A stretch of 64,000 nt of DNA, from contig NZ_FMDO01000056.1 in the NCBI RefSeq assembly GCF_900095305.1, positions 1-64,000 on the forward strand, given 5' to 3'. Position numbers and translations under genes: made by a program. Below are positions 44,512 through 53,263 of this stretch, in pieces. The notes beneath the pieces are model-generated. The model worked only from the letters and a program-made list of their open reading frames with translations. It ran no database searches and was not told where the DNA came from. Position 1 is the stretch's first letter. Each line of letters opens with the position of its first letter. The DNA comes from Proteiniborus sp. DW1 (GTDB lineage: Bacteria > Bacillota > Clostridia > Tissierellales > Proteiniboraceae).

Positions 44512-45531
44512 TCATAAACTTTCTGAATAATATAATATTAGTAAGCTTCTAAATGTCAAATCACATATCCGCCTTTTTCTAGACTTCCAGTCTTTTTCTA
44601 AGGCTAAGCCAATATAGGTACCCCATTTTGTAAAATAATAATGGCTCAATTTTTTATCAAATACTCCCTCATTTTCTATTAAAAGATTGCTAAGAAAATT
44701 AACTTGTTCTTTAAGCTCTGTAATATGCTTTACTACACCAAGCCTTGATAATAATTCCATTCTATGAAACCATATCATCCAGTCATTATCTTTTAGGGTA
44801 CTAATACACGGATTAAAATCATGCATACAGAATGATGCAGGAGCAATTAGTTGATGTCCTTTTAATACTAGTATGTCCGGAATAGGCGATAATTTTATTA
44901 GATGTCTTATTGAGGAAGCAATCATTTCTTCATTTTCTCTATTTCTCCAACTCTTTGTAAATGCTAGTAGTCTAAGGTCGTATATGCTTGGCCATATTAC
45001 CCCATCCCTAAAAACTAATTTATTCTTATATTGTTTTGTAATATCATCAATCTTATCTACAGTAAGTACAAACTTAAACTTATCTAATGAAGATTCTATT
45101 TGCTTCTTAATAAATCCTCTATTTTCTACACCAGCATAAGCAAATATAGTTGCTCTAATCAATTGGGATCCCCCGAAGCCTTTTTCATCTAATATTTTCC
45201 CTACATTAAATAAGCAGCCCTTGTCAAATGTTTCTTCTCTTTTTTCTAGCTCATTTAGCATTTTAATGATTTGTGGATGCTTTAATGATAAGCCCTTTTC
45301 TGATAATACCCTTATTGCAGTTTCAACTCCATTTTCACTATGAAAATCCTCATCTATCCATCCTTCAGAGTTTTGCTTCTCTAAAAACTCCATTACTAGC
45401 TTGTCTTCTAATATTTGCTTTTGCAAACTATTTTCTTCATGTAAACACATTTCATTAAAAACTTCTTTTCTTACCCTATATATTATAGAAGGGCAAGCAT
45501 TAGCTAGTAAAAAATCAGTTGTTTTTTTCAT
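44512..45531 (-). CDS. Hypothetical protein with helical-repeat (alpha/alpha toroid-like) character
   Basis: I do not recognise the family with confidence. The 339-residue protein is soluble and helix-rich. Words such as FLEKQNSEGWIDEDFHSENGVETAIRVL recall prenyltransferase/squalene-cyclase-type alpha-toroid repeats, in which Q-x-S/D-G-x-W motifs recur. Catalytic residues of cyclases are not evident. The ATG at 45531 is chosen because GGAGGAAAAAGG precedes it. It is a single gene with no informative neighbours. Confidence 0.65.
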   Translation of the reverse strand: MKKTTDFLLANACPSIIYRVRKEVFNEMCLHEENSLQKQILEDKLVMEFLEKQNSEGWIDEDFHSENGVETAIRVLSEKGLSLKHPQIIKMLNELEKREETFDKGCLFNVGKILDEKGFGGSQLIRATIFAYAGVENRGFIKKQIESSLDKFKFVLTVDKIDDITKQYKNKLVFRDGVIWPSIYDLRLLAFTKSWRNRENEEMIASSIRHLIKLSPIPDILVLKGHQLIAPASFCMHDFNPCISTLKDNDWMIWFHRMELLSRLGVVKHITELKEQVNFLSNLLIENEGVFDKKLSHYYFTKWGTYIGLALEKDWKSRKRRICDLTFRSLLILYYSESL

Positions 45532-45728
45532 CCTTTTTCCTCCTATATTCAATACTCCAAGCATTTCTTAAAGATTTAATAAAGCTTTTAACATCTTAAA
45601 ATGACTTAATTCAATGAATTTCCATATTCATACAAACATAAGCTTTACAGCGAGAACTAATAGCCTAGTGGAGTTTAATATTGAAGTATCTAGCATCCAA
45701 GATAATATACCAGCAAATTACAATTTGT

Positions 45729-47099
45729 CTATCTTAAAAAGTATTTTATCTTTTTAAGACCATTCTTGACATTTGGATATCTCAATGGAATATCAAAACG
45801 AGTTGTCTGTTTAAGAATACTCTTCTTATGAGAAAAAGTATCGAAGCTTCCTTTCCCATGATAAGCTCCTATCCCGCTGTTTCCTACTCCTCCAAATGGT
45901 AAATATGGAGACACTAAATGATAAATCGTATCATTGATACAACCGCCACCAAAAGAAATACTTTTCAGAACTTTTTGTTCCACAATAGAACTTTCTGTAA
46001 ACAGATATAGGGCCAATGGATTAGGATGATTATGAATCCCATTAATAACATCAGAAATATGGCTATACTCAAGAATTGGAAGGATTGGCCCAAATATTTC
46101 TTCCTGCATTATGGTATCCTCCCAAGTAATGTCTGTTAGAACTGTCGGTTCAATCACTAAATTCGCCTTATCACTTTCCCCACCAATTGAGATTTTTCCC
46201 TCATTCAGAAAAGTATTCAACCTGTCAAAGTGTTTTTGACTTACAATATGGGTATAATTTAGATTATTTATTGGACACTCTCCATAAAGTTCTCTAATAG
46301 CCTCCTTTAACTCCTTTAAAAACTCATCTCGAATATTATGATGTAGGTAGACATAATCCGGTGCTACACAGGTTTGACCCGCATTTAAAAACTTTCCCCA
46401 GGCAATCCGTTTAGCAGCTAGCTTAATCTTTGCATCTTCATGGACAATACATGGACTTTTCCCTCCAAGTTCTAATGTAATAGGAGTCAAGTGCTTTGCG
46501 GATGCCTCCATAACAATTTTCCCAACAGATACACCGCCGGTGAAGAAGATAGTATCATATTTCTCCTGTAAAAGCGCCTGACTTGTTTCAACACCGCCCT
46601 GAACTACTGCAATATATTCCTCTGGGTATAGTTCTCTAATTAGCTGTTCCAAAGCTTCAGAAGTTCTAGGAGTTAGCTCTGATGGTTTAAGTACAGCACA
46701 GTTTCCTGCAGCAATTGCTCCTATCAAAGGTGCGATTAAAAGTTGAAATGGGTAGTTCCAAGGAGCAATAATCAATGCTACTCCATAAGGTTCAGAATAA
46801 ATGTAGCTTGACGAACCAAAAAGTGTAAGAGGTGTTTTTACTCGCTGAGGACTAGCCCATGACCGAATATGCCTTAAAGTAAAGCGAATCTCCTCTAAGA
46901 TAACACCGATTTCCGTCGAATAAGCTTCAAATTCTGATTTATTTAAATCTATTTTTAAGGCATCAATAAACTTGTGTTCATTTCTCTTAATCCCATCCCT
47001 TAGTCTTTGCAATGCACTGATACGATAATCAATATCTTTTGTTTTTCCCGTACGAAAAAATTTTTTTTGATTGCTGACAAGAGCATGATAATTTTCCAT
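45729..47099 (-). CDS. Aldehyde dehydrogenase (class 3-like)
   Basis: The 456-residue NAD(P)-dependent enzyme oxidises aldehydes to acids. The catalytic Cys lies in NAGQTCVAPDY and the general-base Glu in TLELGGKSP. The cofactor loop FTGGVSVGK and the APWNYPFQL segment are also present. Its short length and C-terminal region (YHGKGSFDTFSHKKSILK, then a hydrophobic-basic tail) match class-3/fatty-aldehyde types. The ATG follows AGGAGGAGTAACC. A degraded flavodoxin-like gene lies upstream on the same strand. Confidence 0.9.
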   Translation of the reverse strand: MENYHALVSNQKKFFRTGKTKDIDYRISALQRLRDGIKRNEHKFIDALKIDLNKSEFEAYSTEIGVILEEIRFTLRHIRSWASPQRVKTPLTLFGSSSYIYSEPYGVALIIAPWNYPFQLLIAPLIGAIAAGNCAVLKPSELTPRTSEALEQLIRELYPEEYIAVVQGGVETSQALLQEKYDTIFFTGGVSVGKIVMEASAKHLTPITLELGGKSPCIVHEDAKIKLAAKRIAWGKFLNAGQTCVAPDYVYLHHNIRDEFLKELKEAIRELYGECPINNLNYTHIVSQKHFDRLNTFLNEGKISIGGESDKANLVIEPTVLTDITWEDTIMQEEIFGPILPILEYSHISDVINGIHNHPNPLALYLFTESSIVEQKVLKSISFGGGCINDTIYHLVSPYLPFGGVGNSGIGAYHGKGSFDTFSHKKSILKQTTRFDIPLRYPNVKNGLKKIKYFLR

Positions 47100-47240
47100 G
47101 GTTACTCCTCCTACATGCTTTAATAACTAATCTTTTATTATTAAAAATTCTTTCGTTTTGTTTTGGCTATATAAATTACTTTTACAACATTCCCCACTTC
47201 TGATACTCAATTTCTTCTAGCAACCTCCAATGTTTTGCTG

Positions 47241-47989
47241 CTATAAAACCTTCTTATACGGCGCAATCATGCCTTCATTCATTTTGTTTCCTATTTTGAC
47301 CTTTAGCAAGGATACTCGGAAATATTAACAATACGACTTTTATACTTTAGAACTGCTCTAAATCTGTCAATCATATCATTTAGCTGCTTATCGTCCTTAG
47401 CATAATCCGTAACTATAACTACATCTCCACCCTTTTCATCCTGACTGGAAGTAACAGCACTAACCGGAAGATACTTTGCAGTTACAGTATAATTTGGAAT
47501 AGTTTCATATATATCATGCTCTATGCTCCAGCACACATATTCAAAAAACTTTTTCGCTTCTTTTCGTCCATTTTCAGTCAGGAGGTCATCCATATCCGCA
47601 GACAGCCCCTTAATATACTTCATACCAAGATCTTGGCAGTTATCCTGAATATACTTATGTGCAGTAACATCATAAAAATGCTTAGAAGTAGTGATCTGAG
47701 TAACAAATTTACCTGATAAATTGAGGCCAGATGTTTTTAGAAGTTCAATAAACCGATGCAGCTGACTTGGTGCAATGAAGGTGTAAACAGGATAAGAAAA
47801 AATAATTAGATCTACATCTGTTATTACGTCAGATACAGCTGAAAAGTCTTTTTCAAAGGATTTAATGTAGCGACCAACATGGAGAAAATGAAATTTATGC
47901 TCTGGAAAGTTCTTTTCCAGATACAATGAAGTTTGCAATGTAATACTATAGTCACCCTTAGGACTTCCGTTCAAAACTAAAACTTTCAT
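47241..47989 (-). pseudogene. Flavodoxin-like NAD(P)H oxidoreductase with probable internal deletion and frameshift
   Basis: The open frame (47303-47989, 228 residues) begins with the flavin-binding pattern VLVLNGSPKGDYS and holds the IIFSYPVYTF segment and SGKFVTQITTSKHFYD. As I recall, proteins with this start are about twice as long and continue after NIxEYP with a GGCLGCFNC cluster-binding motif. Here EYPC is followed at once by a stop. Just downstream, in another frame, are codons for KIGNKMNEGMIAPYKKVL and TAG (to 47241), which resembles that family's C-terminus. An internal deletion that also shifted the frame explains both. A truncated but functional flavoprotein remains possible. Confidence 0.55.
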
Positions 47990-48414
47990 ACTTTGCCACC
48001 CATGCTTTCTTTTACTTTGATAATTTTCTAAAACTGTACAATTTAATGAAATATCTTTAAACTGTCACTCTTATCATTTTTTGACTATATAGATAAGTAA
48101 TCGCTAATAATAAAACAATGATAAAGTGGCAATTTAAACATATTCTAAATATAGAATATCATTAAAAAAGCAATTGTTAAATACTAACTTTAATTTATAT
48201 TTTATGTAATCTATCTCATCATAAATTTACATATTTCCTAGCCTTTAAATATGAAAAAACAAGGATTTATCTACTCACTTTATCTATCTTTGCTCTAAAA
48301 GGCTCTCTTGATATATTTCAATAATTTTATATCAGCTCTATAAGAAATGTTGGGGGACATGATATATTTACTTTAACATTTTATTTTTTACATACTTAAT
48401 CAAAGATTGCTCCT
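47990..48414. other. Intergenic region, nothing recognised
   Basis: About 425 very AT-rich bases between the flavodoxin-like pseudogene and thiE, both on the minus strand. I see no frame with a binding site and no RNA motif. It should contain the promoter of the flavodoxin-like gene. Confidence 0.5.
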
Positions 48415-49146
48415 TCACCTGTTTTTGCTTAAATCTTTATGTCCAACTGAAGCATAGAGTTTCCATGTTCTTACCAGATTAGCAGCTGCCTGTTTTGGAT
48501 CGTCAGCCTCAGACACAGCAGACACAACAAAGAATCCACTAACTCCTGTCTGTGCAAGAGGAGGTATATCAACAAGTTTAACACCACCACCGACTACCAC
48601 CGGAATTGGGCTGAGTTTAGCAATCTTTGAAATTTCGTCAAAACTTCTGGTGATCACTTTTCCATCTAAGTCAAGGCCACAATCTGGCTTTGTTCTTGTT
48701 TTATGCAAAGGTCCGACGCCTAAATAGTCAATCAGAGAAACATCCACTGTCCTAATATACTCAAATATTTCATGAGTTCTAGCTGATAAACCAATAATTG
48801 AATCTTCGCCTAAGTATTCTCGACAAACTTCCACTGGAATATCTGCTTGTCCAACATGGATTCCATCAACCCTTATCCCCTGTTTTCTCGCCGCCAAAAT
48901 AACGTCCAAACGGTCATCTACCAGCAAGGTTACCTCTTCAGATTTACCAGCATGAGCAATTACCTCCGAGGCTTGACGGGTAAATTCAATCATTTCCTGA
49001 GCAGTGGCAATCTTCGAACGGATTTGTACACATGTAAATCCGGCTTCAACCGCATCCTTAATGATTGTCGCAACAGGTCGACCTTTCGTATTCTCAGGAC
49101 CCACAACCAAATATGCTGATATATCTAATTTTTTTCTGATGCACAT
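48415..49146 (-). CDS. thiE: Thiamine-phosphate synthase
   Basis: The 243-residue TIM-barrel enzyme joins HMP-pyrophosphate and thiazole phosphate to thiamine phosphate. Typical words are the pyrophosphate-binding VGPLHKTRTKPD (the family's GPxxxTxTK) and the late VVVGGGVKL, with GVSGFFVVSAVSEADDP near the end. It is the second gene after the TPP riboswitch, 186 bases behind thiM, so it is probably co-transcribed. The ATG is preceded by GGGAGGGAAGAATA. No thiC, thiD or thiG is in the window, consistent with salvage of precursors. Confidence 0.93.
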   Translation of the reverse strand: MCIRKKLDISAYLVVGPENTKGRPVATIIKDAVEAGFTCVQIRSKIATAQEMIEFTRQASEVIAHAGKSEEVTLLVDDRLDVILAARKQGIRVDGIHVGQADIPVEVCREYLGEDSIIGLSARTHEIFEYIRTVDVSLIDYLGVGPLHKTRTKPDCGLDLDGKVITRSFDEISKIAKLSPIPVVVGGGVKLVDIPPLAQTGVSGFFVVSAVSEADDPKQAAANLVRTWKLYASVGHKDLSKNR

Positions 49147-49332
49147 TATTCTTCCCTCCCTAGTTATCGTAGACTCTTCTTCCTACTTGTCTCCCACTTT
49201 TGTAAGCATAAAATTGTATGATAAGGTAAATCCGAATCACGAGACTTATTATATGATTTCTGCTATTCTAATTACATATTATTCACCTATATCGAAAGGT
49301 GCTATAGCAACAACAATTAGAGCGTTTGTAGA

Positions 49333-50169
49333 TTAAACCTCCTCAATTTCAAATGGATTGTTAGCAATGTCCTCTGCACTTGCTTTATACAGTTCGTCGA
49401 GAAAATGAATCTGAAAACTTCCGGGCCCGTCCACATTTTTTTCAGCTCGGCTTCCCGCTAAATTGAACACCGCAGTACCAGTAAGTGCCGCAATAAACGG
49501 CGATGCAGCAGTTGCATATACTGCTATAACTCCACCCAATGAACAACCTGCCCCAGTTATTTTCTCCATAAAATGAGACCCTCCATGAGAAAAGACTATA
49601 ACGGAACCATCGGTTATTAAGTCCGTTTTACCTGACACAGCAACAGCTCCACCTGTCCACTTGGCTAGCTCAACAGCCGCAATCTTTGCAGCGCTTACCG
49701 AATCTGTAGAATCAACACCACGAACATTGGATAGGTCTGTACCACCATCTAATCCCCATAAACCAGCCAATGCTAGAATTTCCGAAGCATTTCCTCTGAT
49801 TACAGTAGGCTTGTACTCTTTTAACTGCCTTAACAGCTGAGTTCTAAGGGAACCAATACCTACTGCTACCGGATCCAGTACCCATGGCTTCCCAGCTTCA
49901 TGCAATACTTTTGTAGTATAAGGTAAAGTCTGCTCATAAACCGGTAGAAGTGTACCAACATTTATATAAGTGGCTTCACCAGCCTTCGCTATAAATTCAC
50001 CCTCATCAGGTAAGTAAACCATAGCAGCTGATCCTCCCACAGCAAGCTGCGCGTTAGCGACAAAATTAATTGTTACCGTATTTGTAATGGACCCTACCAG
50101 CGGATTTGTTCTTCTTACAGTTTCAATTGTCTGAATCATACTGTTTTGAATGTCCTTTTTTTTAATCAT
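49333..50169 (-). CDS. thiM: Hydroxyethylthiazole kinase
   Basis: The 278-residue ribokinase-fold enzyme phosphorylates the thiazole alcohol in thiamine salvage. Diagnostic segments are PLVGSITNTVTINFVAN at the start, VYLPDEGEF (a variant of the MS/DAPEE substrate region), VIRGNASEI and the catalytic TGAGCSLGG near residue 205, where Cys is normal for ThiM. It directly follows a TPP riboswitch with terminator and precedes thiE. The pair should be off when thiamine pyrophosphate is plentiful. Confidence 0.93.
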   Translation of the reverse strand: MIKKKDIQNSMIQTIETVRRTNPLVGSITNTVTINFVANAQLAVGGSAAMVYLPDEGEFIAKAGEATYINVGTLLPVYEQTLPYTTKVLHEAGKPWVLDPVAVGIGSLRTQLLRQLKEYKPTVIRGNASEILALAGLWGLDGGTDLSNVRGVDSTDSVSAAKIAAVELAKWTGGAVAVSGKTDLITDGSVIVFSHGGSHFMEKITGAGCSLGGVIAVYATAASPFIAALTGTAVFNLAGSRAEKNVDGPGSFQIHFLDELYKASAEDIANNPFEIEEV

Positions 50170-50210
50170 TTAATACTCTCCCCTTTATTGATATTATCAC
50201 ACTACCGCTA

Positions 50211-50263
50211 AGCCTCAGATTTTATCTTCCCAATTCATATGAGTTCTCCCTCAACATGTTCAG
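50211..50263 (-). other. Degenerate partial copy of the TPP aptamer 5' half
   Basis: On the minus strand, AGGGAGAACTCATATGAATT then GGGAAGATAAAATCTGA aligns with the intact aptamer's 5' part (GGGGGACTCATTTGAGTTGA then GAAGGTAAAACCTGA). The CCCTTTGAACCTG core and the 3' half are not preserved. It lies after the terminator and before thiM, so it is transcribed only when the switch is on. Confidence 0.5.
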
Positions 50264-50270
50264 TTTTTAA

Positions 50271-50311
50271 TAAAAAAAAAAGTGCTCTCCATTGGTAAGG
50301 AAAGCACTTAT
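50271..50311 (-). terminator. Intrinsic terminator of the TPP riboswitch
   Basis: On the minus strand AAGTGCTTTCC pairs with GGAGAGCACTT across an eight-base loop and is followed by ten T. It sits ~60 bases after the TPP aptamer and ~100 before thiM, as expected for an expression platform. Confidence 0.88.
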
Positions 50312-50369
50312 TAACATAATATAATAACTATAATATAATAATTATAATAATAATATTATTGATAATAAA

Positions 50370-50455
50370 TTGCTTCCCTACACCAGTATTAACTGACAGG
50401 TTCAAAGGGTCAGGTTTTACCTTCTCAACTCAAATGAGTCCCCCCACAATTTCAT
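50370..50455 (-). promoter_or_regulatory. TPP riboswitch (THI element)
   Basis: On the minus strand the conserved order is present: GGGGGGACTC, TGAGTTGAGA, ACCCTTTGAACCTG, CAGTTAATACTGG and TGTAGGGAAGC. Binding of thiamine pyrophosphate should favour the terminator downstream and switch off thiM-thiE. Confidence 0.93.
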
Positions 50456-50497
50456 TTATACGGTATCACTTATAACCTTTTGTGTCAAGTCCCATCT

Positions 50498-50541
50498 AAA
50501 TTAAAGAGACTTAATCCTTTCGAGGTTAAGTCTCTTTTACA
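50498..50541. terminator. Hairpin, probable terminator
   Basis: TAAAGAGACTTAATCC and GGTTAAGTCTCTTTTA pair around TTTCGA, with T's following on the plus strand and A/T flanks. It lies between the ABC operon end and the TPP riboswitch. The bases 50545-50790 hold only short broken frames; on the minus strand one reads EFNDATESIKEFTYDNGYLA, perhaps a gene remnant that I cannot identify. Confidence 0.55.
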
Positions 50542-50796
50542 GTTACGATTTTTGCCAGAAAATCTAAGCAAACTTTCAACTCATTTTAATGTATTCATAA
50601 CACGCCAAATATCCATTGTCATAAGTAAATTCCTTTATGGACTCAGTAGCGTCGTTAAACTCAGTCTTACAGTCGGTAACGGCTTAATTAAGGACTATAG
50701 ATCTAGAAGCTGGATTTAATAATTCCTTAGGATACAACTTTGCTTTCTCATAGTTTGTTTTTTTACGTTCAGAGACAATTTTTTCGAAATGATTAT

Positions 50797-51489
50797 TTAA
50801 AAATTTGATGCAAGTAATGCCGAATCGCCTCTTGTAAGTTTACCTTCCTCCATTATATACACAGAATTCCCATATTTTATTGTATCTAGCTCATGTGTTA
50901 CCAATAAAATAGATACTCCTTTTTTTGCAATCTCAGAAAACAGTTCCATAATCTCTATCGTAGTTTTAACATCTAAGTCGCTTGTAGGTTCATCTGCAAT
51001 TAACATAACAGGGTCGTTAATCAAAGCCCTTGCTATAAAAACTCTACGTAACTCTCCACCAGATAGATGTTTCGGAAACATCTCAGATAAATGAGAAATT
51101 CCCAATTGTTCTAGTAAACTTAGTGCTTTTGATGTAGGGTCACCCTCATTTTTATATAAATAAAACGGAAGGCGAACATTATCAAGTACTGTTAAATTTC
51201 CTAAAGCAGTATTTCCTTGTGGCACATACCCAATTTTTGAATTCCGATATAGTGAGATACTTTTATCGCTTAGAGCTAAAATATCCTGTCCATCAACATT
51301 AATGCTGCCTGAGGTTGGTTTTATTAGTCCTGCAATCATATTTAGCAATGTACTTTTTCCACTTCCTGAGCGTCCAATAATACTAACAAACTCTTCCTTG
51401 TCTATTGATAGGCTAACATTATCTACTGCAGAAAAACTTGTACTTCCCCGCATATATTTCTTTGTCAAATTTTTTATTGTCAGTACCAT
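50797..51489 (-). CDS. ABC transporter ATPase, LolD/MacB type
   Basis: The 230-residue ATPase has Walker A GRSGSGKST, signature LSGGE, Walker B LIADEPTSDLD and the switch His in LLVTHELD. It matches the LolD/MacB class that works with FtsX-type permeases as a mechanotransducer rather than a solute carrier. Its partner permease gene is immediately upstream. It is the last of six genes transcribed together on the minus strand. Confidence 0.88.
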   Translation of the reverse strand: MVLTIKNLTKKYMRGSTSFSAVDNVSLSIDKEEFVSIIGRSGSGKSTLLNMIAGLIKPTSGSINVDGQDILALSDKSISLYRNSKIGYVPQGNTALGNLTVLDNVRLPFYLYKNEGDPTSKALSLLEQLGISHLSEMFPKHLSGGELRRVFIARALINDPVMLIADEPTSDLDVKTTIEIMELFSEIAKKGVSILLVTHELDTIKYGNSVYIMEEGKLTRGDSALLASNF

Positions 51490-51491
51490 GA

Positions 51492-52703
51492 CTATTCACC
51501 CTCTCTCATTGTAAGATAGGTTTCAGCTTTGCTAATCTTAAGCGCTCCATGGATAGAAGCTAAAAGCCCAACTAAAACAGATAATATTAAACTCAATGCT
51601 ATAATAGCTAAAATACTACTATTCTGTGGCTGTAAATAAGGCAGTTGTAATTTGCTACTAATTAAATCACTAAAAGGGAATATAATCAAAGAGGTTAGTA
51701 TGAGCCCTATAATCCCTCCAACAATACTCACTAAGACTGACTCTGTTAAAACAACTTCTACAAGCTTTTTTCTAGTAGCACCTAGTATCCTAAGAATGGC
51801 AAATTCTTTCTTCCTCTCATTCAAAGTTACAGAGAATACAATTAAAATAACTAGTATCCCTAATACCCAAATAACTGCAGTAATTAAATGGATATATGAT
51901 TCTAAGCTTCTCAAGCTATCACCTATATTTGATACTATATGTTGAGATATAATAGTATCTACATTAGATACTTTTTGTTTAATCTCCCTTGCAATTAACC
52001 TACTATCATAAGCTGGGGCAATCTTGATAAATATAGCTGAAACAGATTCTCCTACATTTTCATCAGTAGAAATACTAACACCTACTTCTTTAGCATCTAT
52101 AATTAATTGCTTCATTGTATCCTTGGTCACATAAACAGATCCATCAAGTCCTGTTCCTGTCCTTTTAAGATTTGCAATAATAGGATAATACTTATTAAAA
52201 AACATTAAAGTGTTATCCACAAGGGGCAAGACAGCACTACCTATTATCATCTCACCATCCTTAATTGGGTTATTATACACCTTAGTAATCCATGGCTGTA
52301 TTAAAAAATCCGTCTCTGGATCAAAAGCAATTATAGGAATTACTGAAGAACAACATGCAGAAGAAAGAGGTGTCATATAAAATTGAGTTGTAACCTTATC
52401 GACCCCCTCTATCTTTTCAATTTCCTCAGCAATATCTGCACTGAAATAAAAATTGCTTGGTTCCGCTTTTAATAAAATATCCTCAACATTAGAGTCATTT
52501 CCTTCAGGTACAACCATGATATCTGCTCCAAGTCTACTTTGTAAGCTATAGAGCCCATTTTCTAGACTAGCAGCAAGAATTGATCCTCCAAAAAAAACTG
52601 ATGTTAGTATTGCAACTACAGCCAAAAGACAAACCGTTCTGAATGGCTTTTGTTTTAAGTTGTTTATTGATAATTTAAAAGTTGTTAAAGGCTTCAATAT
52701 CAT
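51492..52703 (-). CDS. FtsX/MacB-like ABC permease
   Basis: The 403-residue protein has an N-terminal transmembrane helix (~18-40), a ~220-residue extracytoplasmic domain, and three C-terminal helices, the MacB/LolC layout. The last part shows the FtsX-type EFAILRILGATRKKLVEVVLTESVL segment. The extracytoplasmic domain contains an unusual Cys pair in SSACCSSVIP that could form a disulfide or bind metal. Its ATG overlaps the stop of the DUF4418-like gene, and the ATPase gene follows 2 bases after its stop. Confidence 0.87.
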   Translation of the reverse strand: MILKPLTTFKLSINNLKQKPFRTVCLLAVVAILTSVFFGGSILAASLENGLYSLQSRLGADIMVVPEGNDSNVEDILLKAEPSNFYFSADIAEEIEKIEGVDKVTTQFYMTPLSSACCSSVIPIIAFDPETDFLIQPWITKVYNNPIKDGEMIIGSAVLPLVDNTLMFFNKYYPIIANLKRTGTGLDGSVYVTKDTMKQLIIDAKEVGVSISTDENVGESVSAIFIKIAPAYDSRLIAREIKQKVSNVDTIISQHIVSNIGDSLRSLESYIHLITAVIWVLGILVILIVFSVTLNERKKEFAILRILGATRKKLVEVVLTESVLVSIVGGIIGLILTSLIIFPFSDLISSKLQLPYLQPQNSSILAIIALSLILSVLVGLLASIHGALKISKAETYLTMREGE

Positions 52704-53164
52704 ACACTCATCAAATCCTTTTTACTTAATCTATAGAGATAAAATGTATTTAATACACCCATAGCAATCACTAAACCACTAAGTATCGTTAATGCTGGAA
52801 GTGTTCCTATTAAGCACATCATACCTGCTTTTTTACAAACACCAATCAATGTCTTTGGAATCAAAAAAGCTAGCACTCCATTTAATGCAGCTGCAATACT
52901 TAGTCCAATTCTAACTTGATTAGATCCTAAAATAAAATGTAGCACCCCCAAAATTGCAATTAAAATACCTATTCCCAATTCTGCACGTGCAGTCCAGAAG
53001 CATCTCATTTTAGGTTGCATAACACCTTCTTGAATTTCTTTACCTATTTCCCTTCCGGTTTCTTCCACCTGCATGCCACAAACAGGGAATATTATAATAG
53101 GTCCAAATGCAATTAGTAACCCTAAAATCATTAGAATAATACCGTTTAAAAGTCTGTTCTTCAC
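52700..53164 (-). CDS. DUF4418-like membrane protein
   Basis: The 154-residue protein starts with GTG after AAAGGTGATAGC and has four transmembrane helices. Cys and Met residues sit near the membrane face in MRCFWTARAE and in IGVCKKAGMMCLIGTLPAL, the conserved pattern I associate with DUF4418. The role is unknown; metal or thiol chemistry is suggested only by these residues. It is coupled to the MacB-like permease downstream and is ~100 bases after the solute-binding protein gene. Confidence 0.72.
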   Translation of the reverse strand: MKNRLLNGIILMILGLLIAFGPIIIFPVCGMQVEETGREIGKEIQEGVMQPKMRCFWTARAELGIGILIAILGVLHFILGSNQVRIGLSIAAALNGVLAFLIPKTLIGVCKKAGMMCLIGTLPALTILSGLVIAMGVLNTFYLYRLSKKDLMSV

Positions 53165-53263
53165 GCTATCACCTTTCTCAACTAATACTCTTTAACACTT
53201 GTAATATAAAAGTATTTAAAGCTAATCCTCGCAATAAAGTAAGGATTAGCCTCTATATTTTAA

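Noticed and set aside
50480-50719. 79-codon plus-strand frame beside the TPP riboswitch
   Set aside because: It spans a terminator-like hairpin and has no ribosome binding site or recognisable motif. A transposase remnant was considered, but no support was found.
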